From the NCBI RefSeq assembly GCF_001921215.1, contig NZ_MSIF01000008.1, positions 278,702 through 342,701 on the forward strand: DNA of 64,000 nt. Direction: 5' to 3'. The stretch comes from Actinophytocola xinjiangensis (GTDB lineage: Bacteria; Actinomycetota; Actinomycetes; Mycobacteriales; Pseudonocardiaceae). How positions within the stretch are numbered: position 1 is the stretch's first letter; each line of letters begins with the position of its first letter. A program made the translations under genes and the position numbers. Below are positions 56,169 to 64,000 of this stretch, piece by piece. Under the pieces are notes generated by a model, which was not told where the DNA came from, did not search any database, and worked only from the letters and a program-made list of their open reading frames with translations.

Positions 56169-57133
56169 GCTGTGTTCCTTCCTCGAACGGTGAGCGCGTC
56201 GCGGCCGAAGCGCTCGGTGACCCAGTCGTTGTCGTAGATCGTGTCCAGGTAGCGGTCCCCCAGGTCCGGGGACAGCCCCAGCACCCTGGCGCCGGCCGGG
56301 ATCTGCTCGCCCAGCGCGAGCATCGCGGCGAGCACGCTGCCGCTGGACCCGCCGAGCAGCAGCCCGCGTTCCCGGGCCAGCCGCCGGCACAGGCGGATGG
56401 CGTCCAGTTCGGACACGTACACCAGCCGGAAGGCGTTCTCGTCGCGGACCAGCTCCGGGCGCCGCGAGGTGCCGATGCCGGGGACGAACCGGGGGGCCGG
56501 CGGTGCGCCGAAGGTGACCGAGCCGACCGAGTCGACGGCCACGATGGTGGTGGCGGTGTCCCGGAAGTGGTCGACGCAGCCCATCAGCGTGCCCGAGGTG
56601 CCGACCCCGACGAACAGCCAGTCCGGCACGCCGAAGCCCTCGACGATCTCCCGCGCGGTGTGCCGGCGGTGGGCGGCGACGTTGGCCGGGTTGGCGTACT
56701 GGTTGAGCCACACCAGGGTCGGGTCGGCGGCCAGCTCGCCGAGGATGTGGTCGATCCTGGCCTGCAGGTAGCCGCCGTCGCGGTCGCGCCGGTCGATGAC
56801 CACGACGGTGGCGCCGAGGGCACGCATGTGCGCCAGGCCGCGCGGGTTGGCGTTCGGGTCGGTGACCAGCGTGATCCGGTAGCCCTTGGCGGCGCAGAGG
56901 GTGGCCAGCGCGATACCGAGGTTGCCGGAGGTGGACTCGATGATCGAGGCGCCCGGTCCGAGCAGACCCTGGGCCTCGGCGGTCTCGATGATCTCCCGCG
57001 CGGCCTTGAGCTTGATCGAGCCGGCCGGGTTGAGGCCCTCCAGCTTGAGGTACGGGTCGAACGCGGTCGCCAGCCACGGCAGGCGCAGGAACACCTGGCC
57101 GGCGGAGACCTCGTAGGCGTGGTCGGCGATCAC
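56150..57133 (-). CDS. Cysteine-synthase-family PLP enzyme (SbnA/Dap-type candidate)
   Basis: A 327-residue fold-type II PLP enzyme of the CysK/CysM family. The PLP lysine lies in NPAGSIKLKAA, the substrate loop is ESTSGNLGIALA and the phosphate-binding glycine loop is GVGTSGTLMG. GSIKLK in place of the GSVKDR of housekeeping CysK, and its place in an NRPS operon, point to SbnA, which joins phosphoserine and glutamate on the way to 2,3-diaminopropionate. The partner SbnB is not in the window, so this remains a candidate. GTG 57133 overlaps the NRPS stop by four bases. A diamino-acid-like code in the adjoining NRPS supports the assignment. Confidence 0.82.
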   Translation of the reverse strand: MIADHAYEVSAGQVFLRLPWLATAFDPYLKLEGLNPAGSIKLKAAREIIETAEAQGLLGPGASIIESTSGNLGIALATLCAAKGYRITLVTDPNANPRGLAHMRALGATVVVIDRRDRDGGYLQARIDHILGELAADPTLVWLNQYANPANVAAHRRHTAREIVEGFGVPDWLFVGVGTSGTLMGCVDHFRDTATTIVAVDSVGSVTFGAPPAPRFVPGIGTSRRPELVRDENAFRLVYVSELDAIRLCRRLARERGLLLGGSSGSVLAAMLALGEQIPAGARVLGLSPDLGDRYLDTIYDNDWVTERFGRDALTVRGRNTACSSTR

Positions 57134-60100
57134 GGCGTCCCCCCGAGCCTGTGCACCAGCCCGGTGATCAGCTCCGGGCGGGTCGTGGGGAGTTGGTGGC
57201 CGCCGCCGTCGGCGACCACGACCTCGACGCCGGTGGCGAACCGGCCCCACAGCCGCGCCCGGTCCTCGCGTCCGGCGGTGACCGGGTCGTCGGCGGCCAG
57301 CACGACGGTCACCGGGCAGGCCAGGCGGCGGCGCGCCAGCAGCGCCTCGCGGTAGGCGCGGCGGGCCAGGGCGCTGTCGTGGCGGAACGCGGCCGGGTCG
57401 ACGAGGTCGGCCCGGGCCAGGCCGGCGGTCCGCACCAGCCACTGCCGCACCTGGTCGTCGGTGGGTTCGGGGCCGTCGGTGTGGTCGCCGGGGTCGAGCG
57501 AGGTGAGGACGGTGCCGGCGACGACCAGGTGGGCGACCCGCCGGCCGAGCCGTTCGCGGGCGAACGCGATGGCCAGCGCCGGCCCGGCGCCGGCCGAGTG
57601 GCCGAGCAGCACCACGGGACCCTCGGGCAGGGCGGCGGCCAGCCGTTGGGCCGGTTCGCGGGCGGCCGGGTCGACGGCCAGCACCCGCACGGCCGGGCCG
57701 GCGGCCCTGGCCAGCGGCAGGTAGCCGACCGGGTCGCCACCGGCGGCCGGGACACACACCAGGGTGAGGGCCGGCGCGGTCAGGCGGCGGCCGGCGGCGG
57801 CGGTCAGGTCGACCAGCGGCGCGCGGCCGGCGGTGCCGATCCTGGCGGCCAGGGAGCGGACGGTGGGGTGGTCCAGGACGTCGCGGACCCCGGTGTCCAG
57901 GCGCGAGGCCAGGCGCATGGCGGCCAGCGAGTGGCCGCCGACGGCGAAGAAGTTGTCGGTCACGCCGATCTCGCCCGGCTCGCGGCGCAGGACCTCCGCG
58001 AACAGCGCCAGCAGCCGGGTCTCGGTCTCGCCGGCGGGTGGTTCGCGGCGGTGGTCTGGCTCGGGCAGGGCACGCCGGGCCAGCGCGTCGCGGTCGACCT
58101 TTCCGTTGCGGTTGACCGGGAACGCCGCGCACGGCGCGACGACGTCGGGCAGCATGTGCCGGGGCAGGGTGGCGGCCAGGGCCGCGCGGACCTCGGCGGC
58201 GGCTGGCACGGCGGGGCCGGTGCAGTGGGCCACCAGCCGGCCACCGGTGACCAGGGCGACGGCGTGGTCGATGCCGGCCAGGCCGGCCAGCGCGCCCTCG
58301 ATCTCGCTCAGCTCGACGCGGTGGCCGCGGATCTTGACCTGCTGGTCGACCCGACCGGCGCAGTCCAGCACCCCGCCGGGCAGCCAGCGGCCGAGGTCGC
58401 CGGTGCGGTAGAGCAGCGCCGAGGTGTCGTCGAACCCGTTGGGGCGAAAGGCGATGGCCGTGCGCCGCGGGTCGTTGACGTAGCCGGCGCCGACCCCAGG
58501 GCCGGTCACGCAGACCTCGCCGTAGGTGCCGAGCGGCGCCAGCCGGCCGTCGCCGGCCACGACGTACAGGTGGGTGTTGAGCACCGGGGTGCCGACCGGG
58601 ACCCGCTCGCCGCCGGCCGCGCCGCGCAGGACGTGGTGGGTGACGTCGTCGGAGGCCTCGGTGGGGCCGTAGGCGTTGACCAGCGGCACCGGGTACCGGG
58701 CGAACCAGCGGCGGGTCAGGGCCGGCGGCAGGGTCTCGCCGGTGACCAGCGCGTGGCGCAGCGCGGGCAGTGGCCGTGGGCGGTGTTCCACCTCGGTCAG
58801 CAGCGCGTCCAGGTGCGGGGGCACGACCTCGACGACGGTCACCGCGTCGGCGGCCAGCGCGTCGAGCAGCGCCGGCGGGTCGGCGACCACGTCCCGGCCG
58901 TACACCACCGTCGTGCCGCCGGCCAGCCACGCCACCAGCAACTGCCAGACGGAGATGTCGAAGCACTGGGTGGCGGTCTGCGCCACGACGGCGTCCGGCC
59001 CCAGCCCCAGGTCGGTGACCTTGGCCAGCAGGTGGTTGAGCAGGCCGAGGTGGCGGATCAGCGCGCCCTTGGGCTCGCCGGTCGACCCGGAGGTGAAGAT
59101 GACGTAGGCGAGGTCCCCGGCGGCGGGCCGGTGCGCCGGCTCCGGCGCGGGCCGGACGTCCTCGGGGCGCAGCACCGTGGCCGGCAGGTCGCCCACGTCC
59201 CCGGTGGCGACCACGTGCCGGCAGCCGGCGTGGCGGACCATGGCGGCGAGCCGGGCGGGCGGGTCGGCCGGGTCGAGCGGAAGGTAGACCGCGCCAAGGC
59301 GCAGCAGCGCCAGCACGGTCAGCGCCCACGGCAGGCCACGGTCCAGGGCCACGGCGACCACGTCACCGGGACGCACGCCCTCGGCGGCGAGGTGGCCGGC
59401 CAGGTCACCGCCGCGTCGGTCGAGGGTGCGGTAGTCCAGCCGCTGCCCGTCGGCGACCAGGGCGAGGGCGTCCGGGCGGGTGCGGACCTGCTCGGCGATC
59501 AGGTCGAGGGCGGTGCCGGCGGGCAGCGGCCGGGCCGGGCCGGCGAACCGGTCGGTGAGCGTGGCCAGCTCGGCCGGGGACAGCAGTGGGTGCGCGCGGT
59601 GGTCCTCGCCGGTGTGGGTGGTGAGCAGCTCCAGGGCCCGCCGGTAGTAGCCGGCGATCCGGTCGATCTGGGCGCGGCCGAACTCCGCCGGGTCGTGGTG
59701 AACGGACAGTCCGATGTGGTCGGTGAACGGGTCCTGCCAGAACTCGGCGCGCAACGGGAACTCGGTGCGCGAGGTGATCGCGGTGCGCACCAGGTCGAAG
59801 CCGAGGTCGCGCAGCGCGTGGAAGTGGGTGAAGTTGAACACCGCCTCGATCGCCGGTGCCCGCTCCCCCAGCGCGCGGGTCACCGCCGAGAGCGGGAACC
59901 GGCGGTGGGGCAGCAGGTCGGTCTCGGCCCGGTACACCGCGCGCACCAGCTCCGCCCAGGTCCCGCCGGGCACCCGCACGCGCAGCGGCAGCGTGTTGAG
60001 GAACAGCCCGGCCAGGTGCTCGCCGCCGTGTTCCTCCGGCCGGCCGCTGTGCTCGTAGCCGGTGAGCACGTCGTCGGAGCCGGACACCACGGCCAGCACG

Positions 60101-63100
60101 GCGACGTGCGCGGCCAGCAGCACCGACTTCACCGGGACCGCCAGCTCCGCCGCGACCCGCCGCAGCGCCGCCGACAGCTCCTCGGGCACCGGCACGTCGT
60201 GCACGGCGACCCCGGGCGGGGTGCCGGCCGGGCGGTCCGGGCGCGGCAGGCGGGTGCCGTGCGCGCCGTCCAGGTGCGCGGCCCAGAACTCGCGCCGCTC
60301 ACCGGACCCGGCGTCGGCGCGTTCCAGGGCGACGAAGTCGGCGACCGACACCGAGGGGGTGGTGAACACCGGGCGCTCGCCGCGCAGGATCGCGGCGTAG
60401 GCGGCGAACACGTCCCGGTTGACCAGGCTCACGCTCCACCCGTCCAGCGCGGCGGCGTGGTAGCTGATGCCGTAGTGGGCCCGGTGCGCCGACACGAACA
60501 GCCGGAACCGGACCAGGTCGGTGGCACCGGGGGTGAACCCGGCGGCCAGCTCGGCGTCGTGGAAGCCGGCGAGCGCCTCGGCGGTGAGCGGTTCGACGAC
60601 CAGCGGGTCGGCGATCCGCCGGTGCACGACCTGGATCGGCTCGGTGTACCCGCCGGTGTGGAAGGACGTGCGCAGTGCCGGGTGGTGGTCGACGACGGCC
60701 GCGACGGCGGCGCGGAAGGCGTCCACCCGCACCGGTTCGGGCAGCCGGTAGCTGGCGACGTCGTGGTAGAGGCCGGGGCCCCGGCGCGCGGTCTCGTACA
60801 GCAGGCCAGCCTGCAACGCCGAGAGCGGGTAGGCGTCGACCGCGCCGGCCGGCAGCCGGTCGCGGTCGGCCGGGTCGAGCAGGGCGAACGGCCCGGTGCG
60901 CCGGCCGGACCGGGCGCCGCCGCGCCGCCCGGCGAGCTGCTCGACGGTGGGGGTGGCGAACAGGTCCTGGAAGGTGAAGTCGAACCCGGCCTCGCGGGCG
61001 GCGGCCAGCACGCCGATGAAGGTGATCGAGTCGCCGCCGAGGGCGAAGAAGTTGTCCCGCACGCCGACCCGTTCGCGGCGCAGTGCCCGCGCCCAGATGG
61101 CGGCCAGGCTGGTCTCCTCGGGGGTGCGCGGCGCGACGTGCCCGGCCGGGCCGGCGGGCGCCGGCAGCCCGGACAGGTCGCGCTTGCCGGTGGGGCCCAC
61201 CGGGAAACCCGGCACCGGCAGGACGAACGCGGGCACCAGGCCGGCCGGCAGTTCGGCGGCGAACCGGGCCGCCAGGCGTCGCTCGTCGAACCCGTTGGTG
61301 ACCACGACGTAGGCGCACAGCGCCCCGGCGACGACGGTCACCGCGCAGTCGGCGACCGTGGCGTCCTGGCGGGCGACGTGTTCGATCTCGCCGGGCTCGA
61401 TCCGCTGGCCGCGCAGCTTGAGCTGGCCGTCGAGCCGGCCGAGGAACTCCAGGGTGCCGTCGGGCAGCCAGCGCGCCAGGTCGCCGGTGCGGTAGGCGCG
61501 CCCGGCGGGGTCCGGGACGAACGCCGTGGCGGTCCGGGCCGGGTCGTCGCGGTAGCCGATGGCCAGGCCCGTCCCGGAGATGGACAGCTCGCCGGGGGTG
61601 CCGACGGGCGCGAGGCCGCCGGCGCGGGTGCGCACGTGCAGCGCGGTGTTGGCGATCGGCCGGCCGATGGGCACCGGGCGGCGCGGGTCGGCGCCCGCGC
61701 AGTCGAAGTGGGTGACGTCGATCGCGGCCTCGGTGGGGCCGTAGAGGTTCACCAGCGCGGTGTCGCCGAGCAGCCGGCGGGCGGCCTCGACGTGCGCGCC
61801 GGTGAGTGCCTCGCCGCTGGCGAACACGGTCCGCAGCGAGCGCAGCGAGCCGGCCGTGCCGGTGGCCTCGACGTAGCGCAGGAACGCGCCGAGCATCGAC
61901 GGTACGAAATGGACGGTGGTGACCCGGTGCCGGGCGATGGCCGCGACGATCCGCTCCGGGTCACGTTCGTCGCCGGGCGCGACCGTGCACACCGACGCGC
62001 CGGCCAGCGCCCACCAGAACAGCTCCCACACCGACACGTCGAAACCACAGGGTGTCTTGTGCAGCACCACGTCCTGGGCGCCGAGGGGGTAGGCGCGCTG
62101 CATCCAGGCGATCCGGTTCACGATCGCCCGGTGGCTGACCAGCACGCCCTTGGGGTGGCCGGTCGAGCCGGAGGTGTGGATCAGGTAGCAGGCGTCGTCC
62201 GGACCGGCCCCATCATCCACAGTGGACAGATCGCCGTCGGTCGGGACGTCAACCCAGGTCGCGACCCCGGGAACCAGCGGTGCGCCGAGGACCACCGTCG
62301 CGCCGCCGCCGGTGAGCAGCCGGGTGATCCGCGCCGGCGGCAGCGCGGGGTCGATCGGCAGGAACGCGGCGCCGGCCTTGAGCACGGCGTGCACCGCGAC
62401 GACCGCGTCCCGCCCGCGCGGCAGGCCGACGCCGACCACGTCGCCCCGGCGCACGCCCAGACCGCGCAGCCGCGCGGCGAGCCGGTTGGCCCGCCGGTCG
62501 ACCTCGCCGTAGGTCAGACCGGCGACCGCCACCCGGTCCGGCTCGGCGGCGGCCCGCCGCTCCAGGAACCGGTGCAGCGGCCCGTCGTCGGGCAGCGCGG
62601 CGGCGGTGTCGTTGAACGCCGCGAGCCGCGCCCGGTCCCGGGGCCCGGCGTCGAGCAGCCGCGCCAGCGGCACCGCCGGGTCGGCGGCGACCTCGGCGAG
62701 CAGGTCGGCGTAGGCCAGGGCGAGGTCGCCGGCGGTCGCGGCGGTGAACAGGTCCGCGCGGTAGGCCACCGCGACCCGGGTGGTGACGTCCACGCGCAGC
62801 ACGCAGCCGAACGGCTCCAGGGCCACCGGGTCGAGGTCGGCGCCGACGGTCAGCGCCAGGTCGGTCGGCGCGGCCCCCGCCTGCCCGAACAGGTGGCCGA
62901 CCGGGACGTCCAGGTTGGCCGACGCCCGCCCCACCGCGTCGCGGGTCGCGGCCAGCAGCGCCCGGAACGGCGCCGCCCGGGGCACGTCCAGCGCCACCGC
63001 GACGGCCTGCCCGGACACCGGCAGCACCACCGCCACCCGGTCCCGGTCGGTGGCGCGCGCGGCCAGCACCGCCAGCACGGCGGCGTACAGCACCCGCACC

Positions 63101-63315
63101 AGCACCGGGTCGTCGTGGGTGATCCGGCCGACCGCCGCCAGCGTCGCCGCGTCGAGGGCGGCGGTGGCGGTGCGCACCGGGCGCGGGGCCTGGGCGTGCA
63201 GGTAGTCCCTGGGCAGCCGGGTTGGCGCGCCGAGCGCGGCGATCTCCCCGCGCCAGAACGCGACCTGCGCGGGATGGGCGTGCGCGGCCTGGCTCTGTTC
63301 GAGAACGTTGGTCAT
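57130..63315 (-). CDS. NRPS, half-C-A-T-C-A-T-TE
   Basis: A 2,061-residue synthetase. Residues about 12-225 resemble only the C-terminal half of a condensation domain and lack HHxxxDG. Then A1 (245-715), T1 (730-800, Ser 763 in LGGDSIT), C (825-1260, active-site YHAAALDG), A2 (about 1285-1750), T2 (about 1765-1835) and TE (1846-2061, Ser 1907 in LLGHSAGAG). The A1 code reads D-V-W-H-F-S-L-I-D, a strong match to serine. A2 reads D-I-W-E-L-T-A-D-D, like codes reported for 2,4-diaminobutyrate and fitting a diamino acid. The C domain starts with YPLSALQAGLLY, unlike the LCL type of the other NRPS. ATG 63315 is preferred over 63321 because GAGG lies six bases before it. Confidence 0.94.
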   Translation of the reverse strand: MTNVLEQSQAAHAHPAQVAFWRGEIAALGAPTRLPRDYLHAQAPRPVRTATAALDAATLAAVGRITHDDPVLVRVLYAAVLAVLAARATDRDRVAVVLPVSGQAVAVALDVPRAAPFRALLAATRDAVGRASANLDVPVGHLFGQAGAAPTDLALTVGADLDPVALEPFGCVLRVDVTTRVAVAYRADLFTAATAGDLALAYADLLAEVAADPAVPLARLLDAGPRDRARLAAFNDTAAALPDDGPLHRFLERRAAAEPDRVAVAGLTYGEVDRRANRLAARLRGLGVRRGDVVGVGLPRGRDAVVAVHAVLKAGAAFLPIDPALPPARITRLLTGGGATVVLGAPLVPGVATWVDVPTDGDLSTVDDGAGPDDACYLIHTSGSTGHPKGVLVSHRAIVNRIAWMQRAYPLGAQDVVLHKTPCGFDVSVWELFWWALAGASVCTVAPGDERDPERIVAAIARHRVTTVHFVPSMLGAFLRYVEATGTAGSLRSLRTVFASGEALTGAHVEAARRLLGDTALVNLYGPTEAAIDVTHFDCAGADPRRPVPIGRPIANTALHVRTRAGGLAPVGTPGELSISGTGLAIGYRDDPARTATAFVPDPAGRAYRTGDLARWLPDGTLEFLGRLDGQLKLRGQRIEPGEIEHVARQDATVADCAVTVVAGALCAYVVVTNGFDERRLAARFAAELPAGLVPAFVLPVPGFPVGPTGKRDLSGLPAPAGPAGHVAPRTPEETSLAAIWARALRRERVGVRDNFFALGGDSITFIGVLAAAREAGFDFTFQDLFATPTVEQLAGRRGGARSGRRTGPFALLDPADRDRLPAGAVDAYPLSALQAGLLYETARRGPGLYHDVASYRLPEPVRVDAFRAAVAAVVDHHPALRTSFHTGGYTEPIQVVHRRIADPLVVEPLTAEALAGFHDAELAAGFTPGATDLVRFRLFVSAHRAHYGISYHAAALDGWSVSLVNRDVFAAYAAILRGERPVFTTPSVSVADFVALERADAGSGERREFWAAHLDGAHGTRLPRPDRPAGTPPGVAVHDVPVPEELSAALRRVAAELAVPVKSVLLAAHVAVLAVVSGSDDVLTGYEHSGRPEEHGGEHLAGLFLNTLPLRVRVPGGTWAELVRAVYRAETDLLPHRRFPLSAVTRALGERAPAIEAVFNFTHFHALRDLGFDLVRTAITSRTEFPLRAEFWQDPFTDHIGLSVHHDPAEFGRAQIDRIAGYYRRALELLTTHTGEDHRAHPLLSPAELATLTDRFAGPARPLPAGTALDLIAEQVRTRPDALALVADGQRLDYRTLDRRGGDLAGHLAAEGVRPGDVVAVALDRGLPWALTVLALLRLGAVYLPLDPADPPARLAAMVRHAGCRHVVATGDVGDLPATVLRPEDVRPAPEPAHRPAAGDLAYVIFTSGSTGEPKGALIRHLGLLNHLLAKVTDLGLGPDAVVAQTATQCFDISVWQLLVAWLAGGTTVVYGRDVVADPPALLDALAADAVTVVEVVPPHLDALLTEVEHRPRPLPALRHALVTGETLPPALTRRWFARYPVPLVNAYGPTEASDDVTHHVLRGAAGGERVPVGTPVLNTHLYVVAGDGRLAPLGTYGEVCVTGPGVGAGYVNDPRRTAIAFRPNGFDDTSALLYRTGDLGRWLPGGVLDCAGRVDQQVKIRGHRVELSEIEGALAGLAGIDHAVALVTGGRLVAHCTGPAVPAAAEVRAALAATLPRHMLPDVVAPCAAFPVNRNGKVDRDALARRALPEPDHRREPPAGETETRLLALFAEVLRREPGEIGVTDNFFAVGGHSLAAMRLASRLDTGVRDVLDHPTVRSLAARIGTAGRAPLVDLTAAAGRRLTAPALTLVCVPAAGGDPVGYLPLARAAGPAVRVLAVDPAAREPAQRLAAALPEGPVVLLGHSAGAGPALAIAFARERLGRRVAHLVVAGTVLTSLDPGDHTDGPEPTDDQVRQWLVRTAGLARADLVDPAAFRHDSALARRAYREALLARRRLACPVTVVLAADDPVTAGREDRARLWGRFATGVEVVVADGGGHQLPTTRPELITGLVHRLGGTP

Positions 63316-63323
63316 CGGCATCC

Positions 63324-64000
63324 TCAGAGGTCGAACTCGGCCAGGGCGACCGGCGAGCTGCCGGGGCGCGCCGGGACGGCGGGGGCGTGCGGGGCGGCCA
63401 GCAGCTCGTCGAGCACGGCGACGTACGCGCCGAGCAGGAACTCCGCCGACGCGTGGTCGAACAGCGCGGTGGCGTACTCCAGGTCCAGGCCCAGCTCTTC
63501 GCCCCGGGGGTGGATCTGCAGGTTGAGGTCGAACCGGGTGGTGCCGGGGTTGAGCAGCTCGACCCGCCGCTCGTGCAGGCCGAGGTCGTGCACGGCGAAG
63601 AACACGTCGAACAGCGGGTTGCGCGCCGGGTCCCTCGGCACGCCCAGCGCCTCGGCGATCCGCCGGTGCGGCACCGCCTGGTGGGTCAGTGCCTCGGCCA
63701 CCCGCCGCGCCACGTGCCCGACCAGGTCACCGAAGGTGGTGGTGGCGCCGAACTCGGCCCGCAGGCACACGGTGTTGACGAACATGCCGACGGTCCGCTC
63801 CAGCGCCGGGTGGGTCCGCCCGCTCGCCGGGCTGCCGACCACGACGTCGCGCTGCCCGCAGATCCGGGCCAGGGTGGCGACGTAGGCGGCCAGCAGCAGC
63901 ACGTAGCGGGTCACCCCGTGCCGGGCGGCGGCCCGGGTGACCGGCCCGCCGGGCAGCACGCGGCGCACGAGCGCCCCGGCGGTGGCCCGGCGGGCGCCGC
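63324..64000 (-). CDS. NRPS condensation-domain protein, 5' truncated by window edge
   Basis: The C-terminal 225 residues of a condensation domain, with the frame open to the end of the window. Visible C motifs are YVATLARICGQRDVVVGSPASGR, TVGMFVNTVCLRAEF and HQAVPHRRIAEALG. The HHxxxDG motif would lie beyond base 64000. The protein ends right after the C domain, with no A or T domain, so it is either a free C domain or the end of a longer synthetase. Its stop lies eight bases before the start of the next NRPS, which itself begins with a half-C domain. Confidence 0.85.
   Translation of the reverse strand, partial: GARRATAGALVRRVLPGGPVTRAAARHGVTRYVLLLAAYVATLARICGQRDVVVGSPASGRTHPALERTVGMFVNTVCLRAEFGATTTFGDLVGHVARRVAEALTHQAVPHRRIAEALGVPRDPARNPLFDVFFAVHDLGLHERRVELLNPGTTRFDLNLQIHPRGEELGLDLEYATALFDHASAEFLLGAYVAVLDELLAAPHAPAVPARPGSSPVALAEFDL

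Noticed and set aside
56150..57133. Plain housekeeping cysteine synthase.
   Set aside because: The PLP motif GSIKLK and the position inside an NRPS operon between a synthetase and a LysA-like gene favour a SbnA-type role, although cysteine synthase cannot be fully excluded.
57151..63885. A 2,244-residue open frame on the plus strand opposite the NRPS.
   Set aside because: Low-complexity composition, no recognisable domain, and exactly antisense to a clear NRPS gene.

Overview
The window is very GC-rich DNA with dense, overlapping genes, frequent GTG starts and a few TTA leucine codons. This points to the chromosome of a filamentous actinomycete, possibly Pseudonocardiales-like, although that family-level guess is only an inference. 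Nearly all of it is accessory content: specialised metabolism, iron uptake and one defence-like island. I found no rRNA, tRNA, CRISPR array, insertion sequence or replication origin.

Region 1 (1-4520) is the end of a siderophore-type locus. It holds the C-terminal half of a SyrP-like 2-oxoglutarate oxygenase, two FecCD permeases and their ATPase, and a convergent lipoprotein binding protein preceded by a good IdeR/DtxR iron box. Region 2 (4539-16785) combines a very large TPR-CHAT protein, an amidase-like protein, a class II lanthipeptide synthetase (LanM), a 61-residue peptide without cysteine that could be its substrate, and a giant LuxR-type ATPase regulator. Region 3 (16789-26925) carries a leftward operon (2OG oxygenase, PaaK-like adenylating ligase, FAH-family protein). 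Divergent from it is a rightward homocitrate-synthase/aconitase cassette that makes or extends a 2-oxo acid, followed by a PLP decarboxylase, a tandem GNAT and an MFS exporter.

Region 4 (27034-30658) is a second iron-siderophore importer with a single permease, a lipoprotein, an ATPase and a trailing methyltransferase. Region 5 (30756-33816) is a compact, translationally coupled three-gene island: a ParA-like ATPase, a protein with two Rho_N/SAP-like helical domains, and a RAMA-CBS-HEPN protein. The combination of a modified-DNA reader, a CBS sensor and an RNase-type HEPN motif looks like an uncharacterised defence or stress system, and it is the most novel item outside the biosynthetic genes.

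Region 6 (34490-64000, all leftward, the 5' end lies beyond the window) is a nonribosomal peptide operon of at least 29 kb, stitched together by ATGA/GTGA overlaps. In transcription order it encodes a C-domain protein (partial), an NRPS (half-C, A, T, C, A, T, TE) with a clear serine code and a diamino-acid-like code, a SbnA-like PLP synthase, a LysA-like decarboxylase and a heterodimeric ABC exporter. Then come a second NRPS (T, C, A, T, C, A, T, TE) that starts with an unloaded carrier domain, a VOC protein, a free A-T didomain, a P450, two type II thioesterase-like proteins (one with a cysteine nucleophile), a PhyH-type oxygenase, an alcohol dehydrogenase, an APH-type kinase, an MbtH protein and a free C domain. 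A coherent reading is that the A-T protein loads a residue, the P450 hydroxylates it, and the Cys-type hydrolase shuttles it onto the orphan carrier of the second NRPS, as SyrB1/SyrC/SyrE do in syringomycin.
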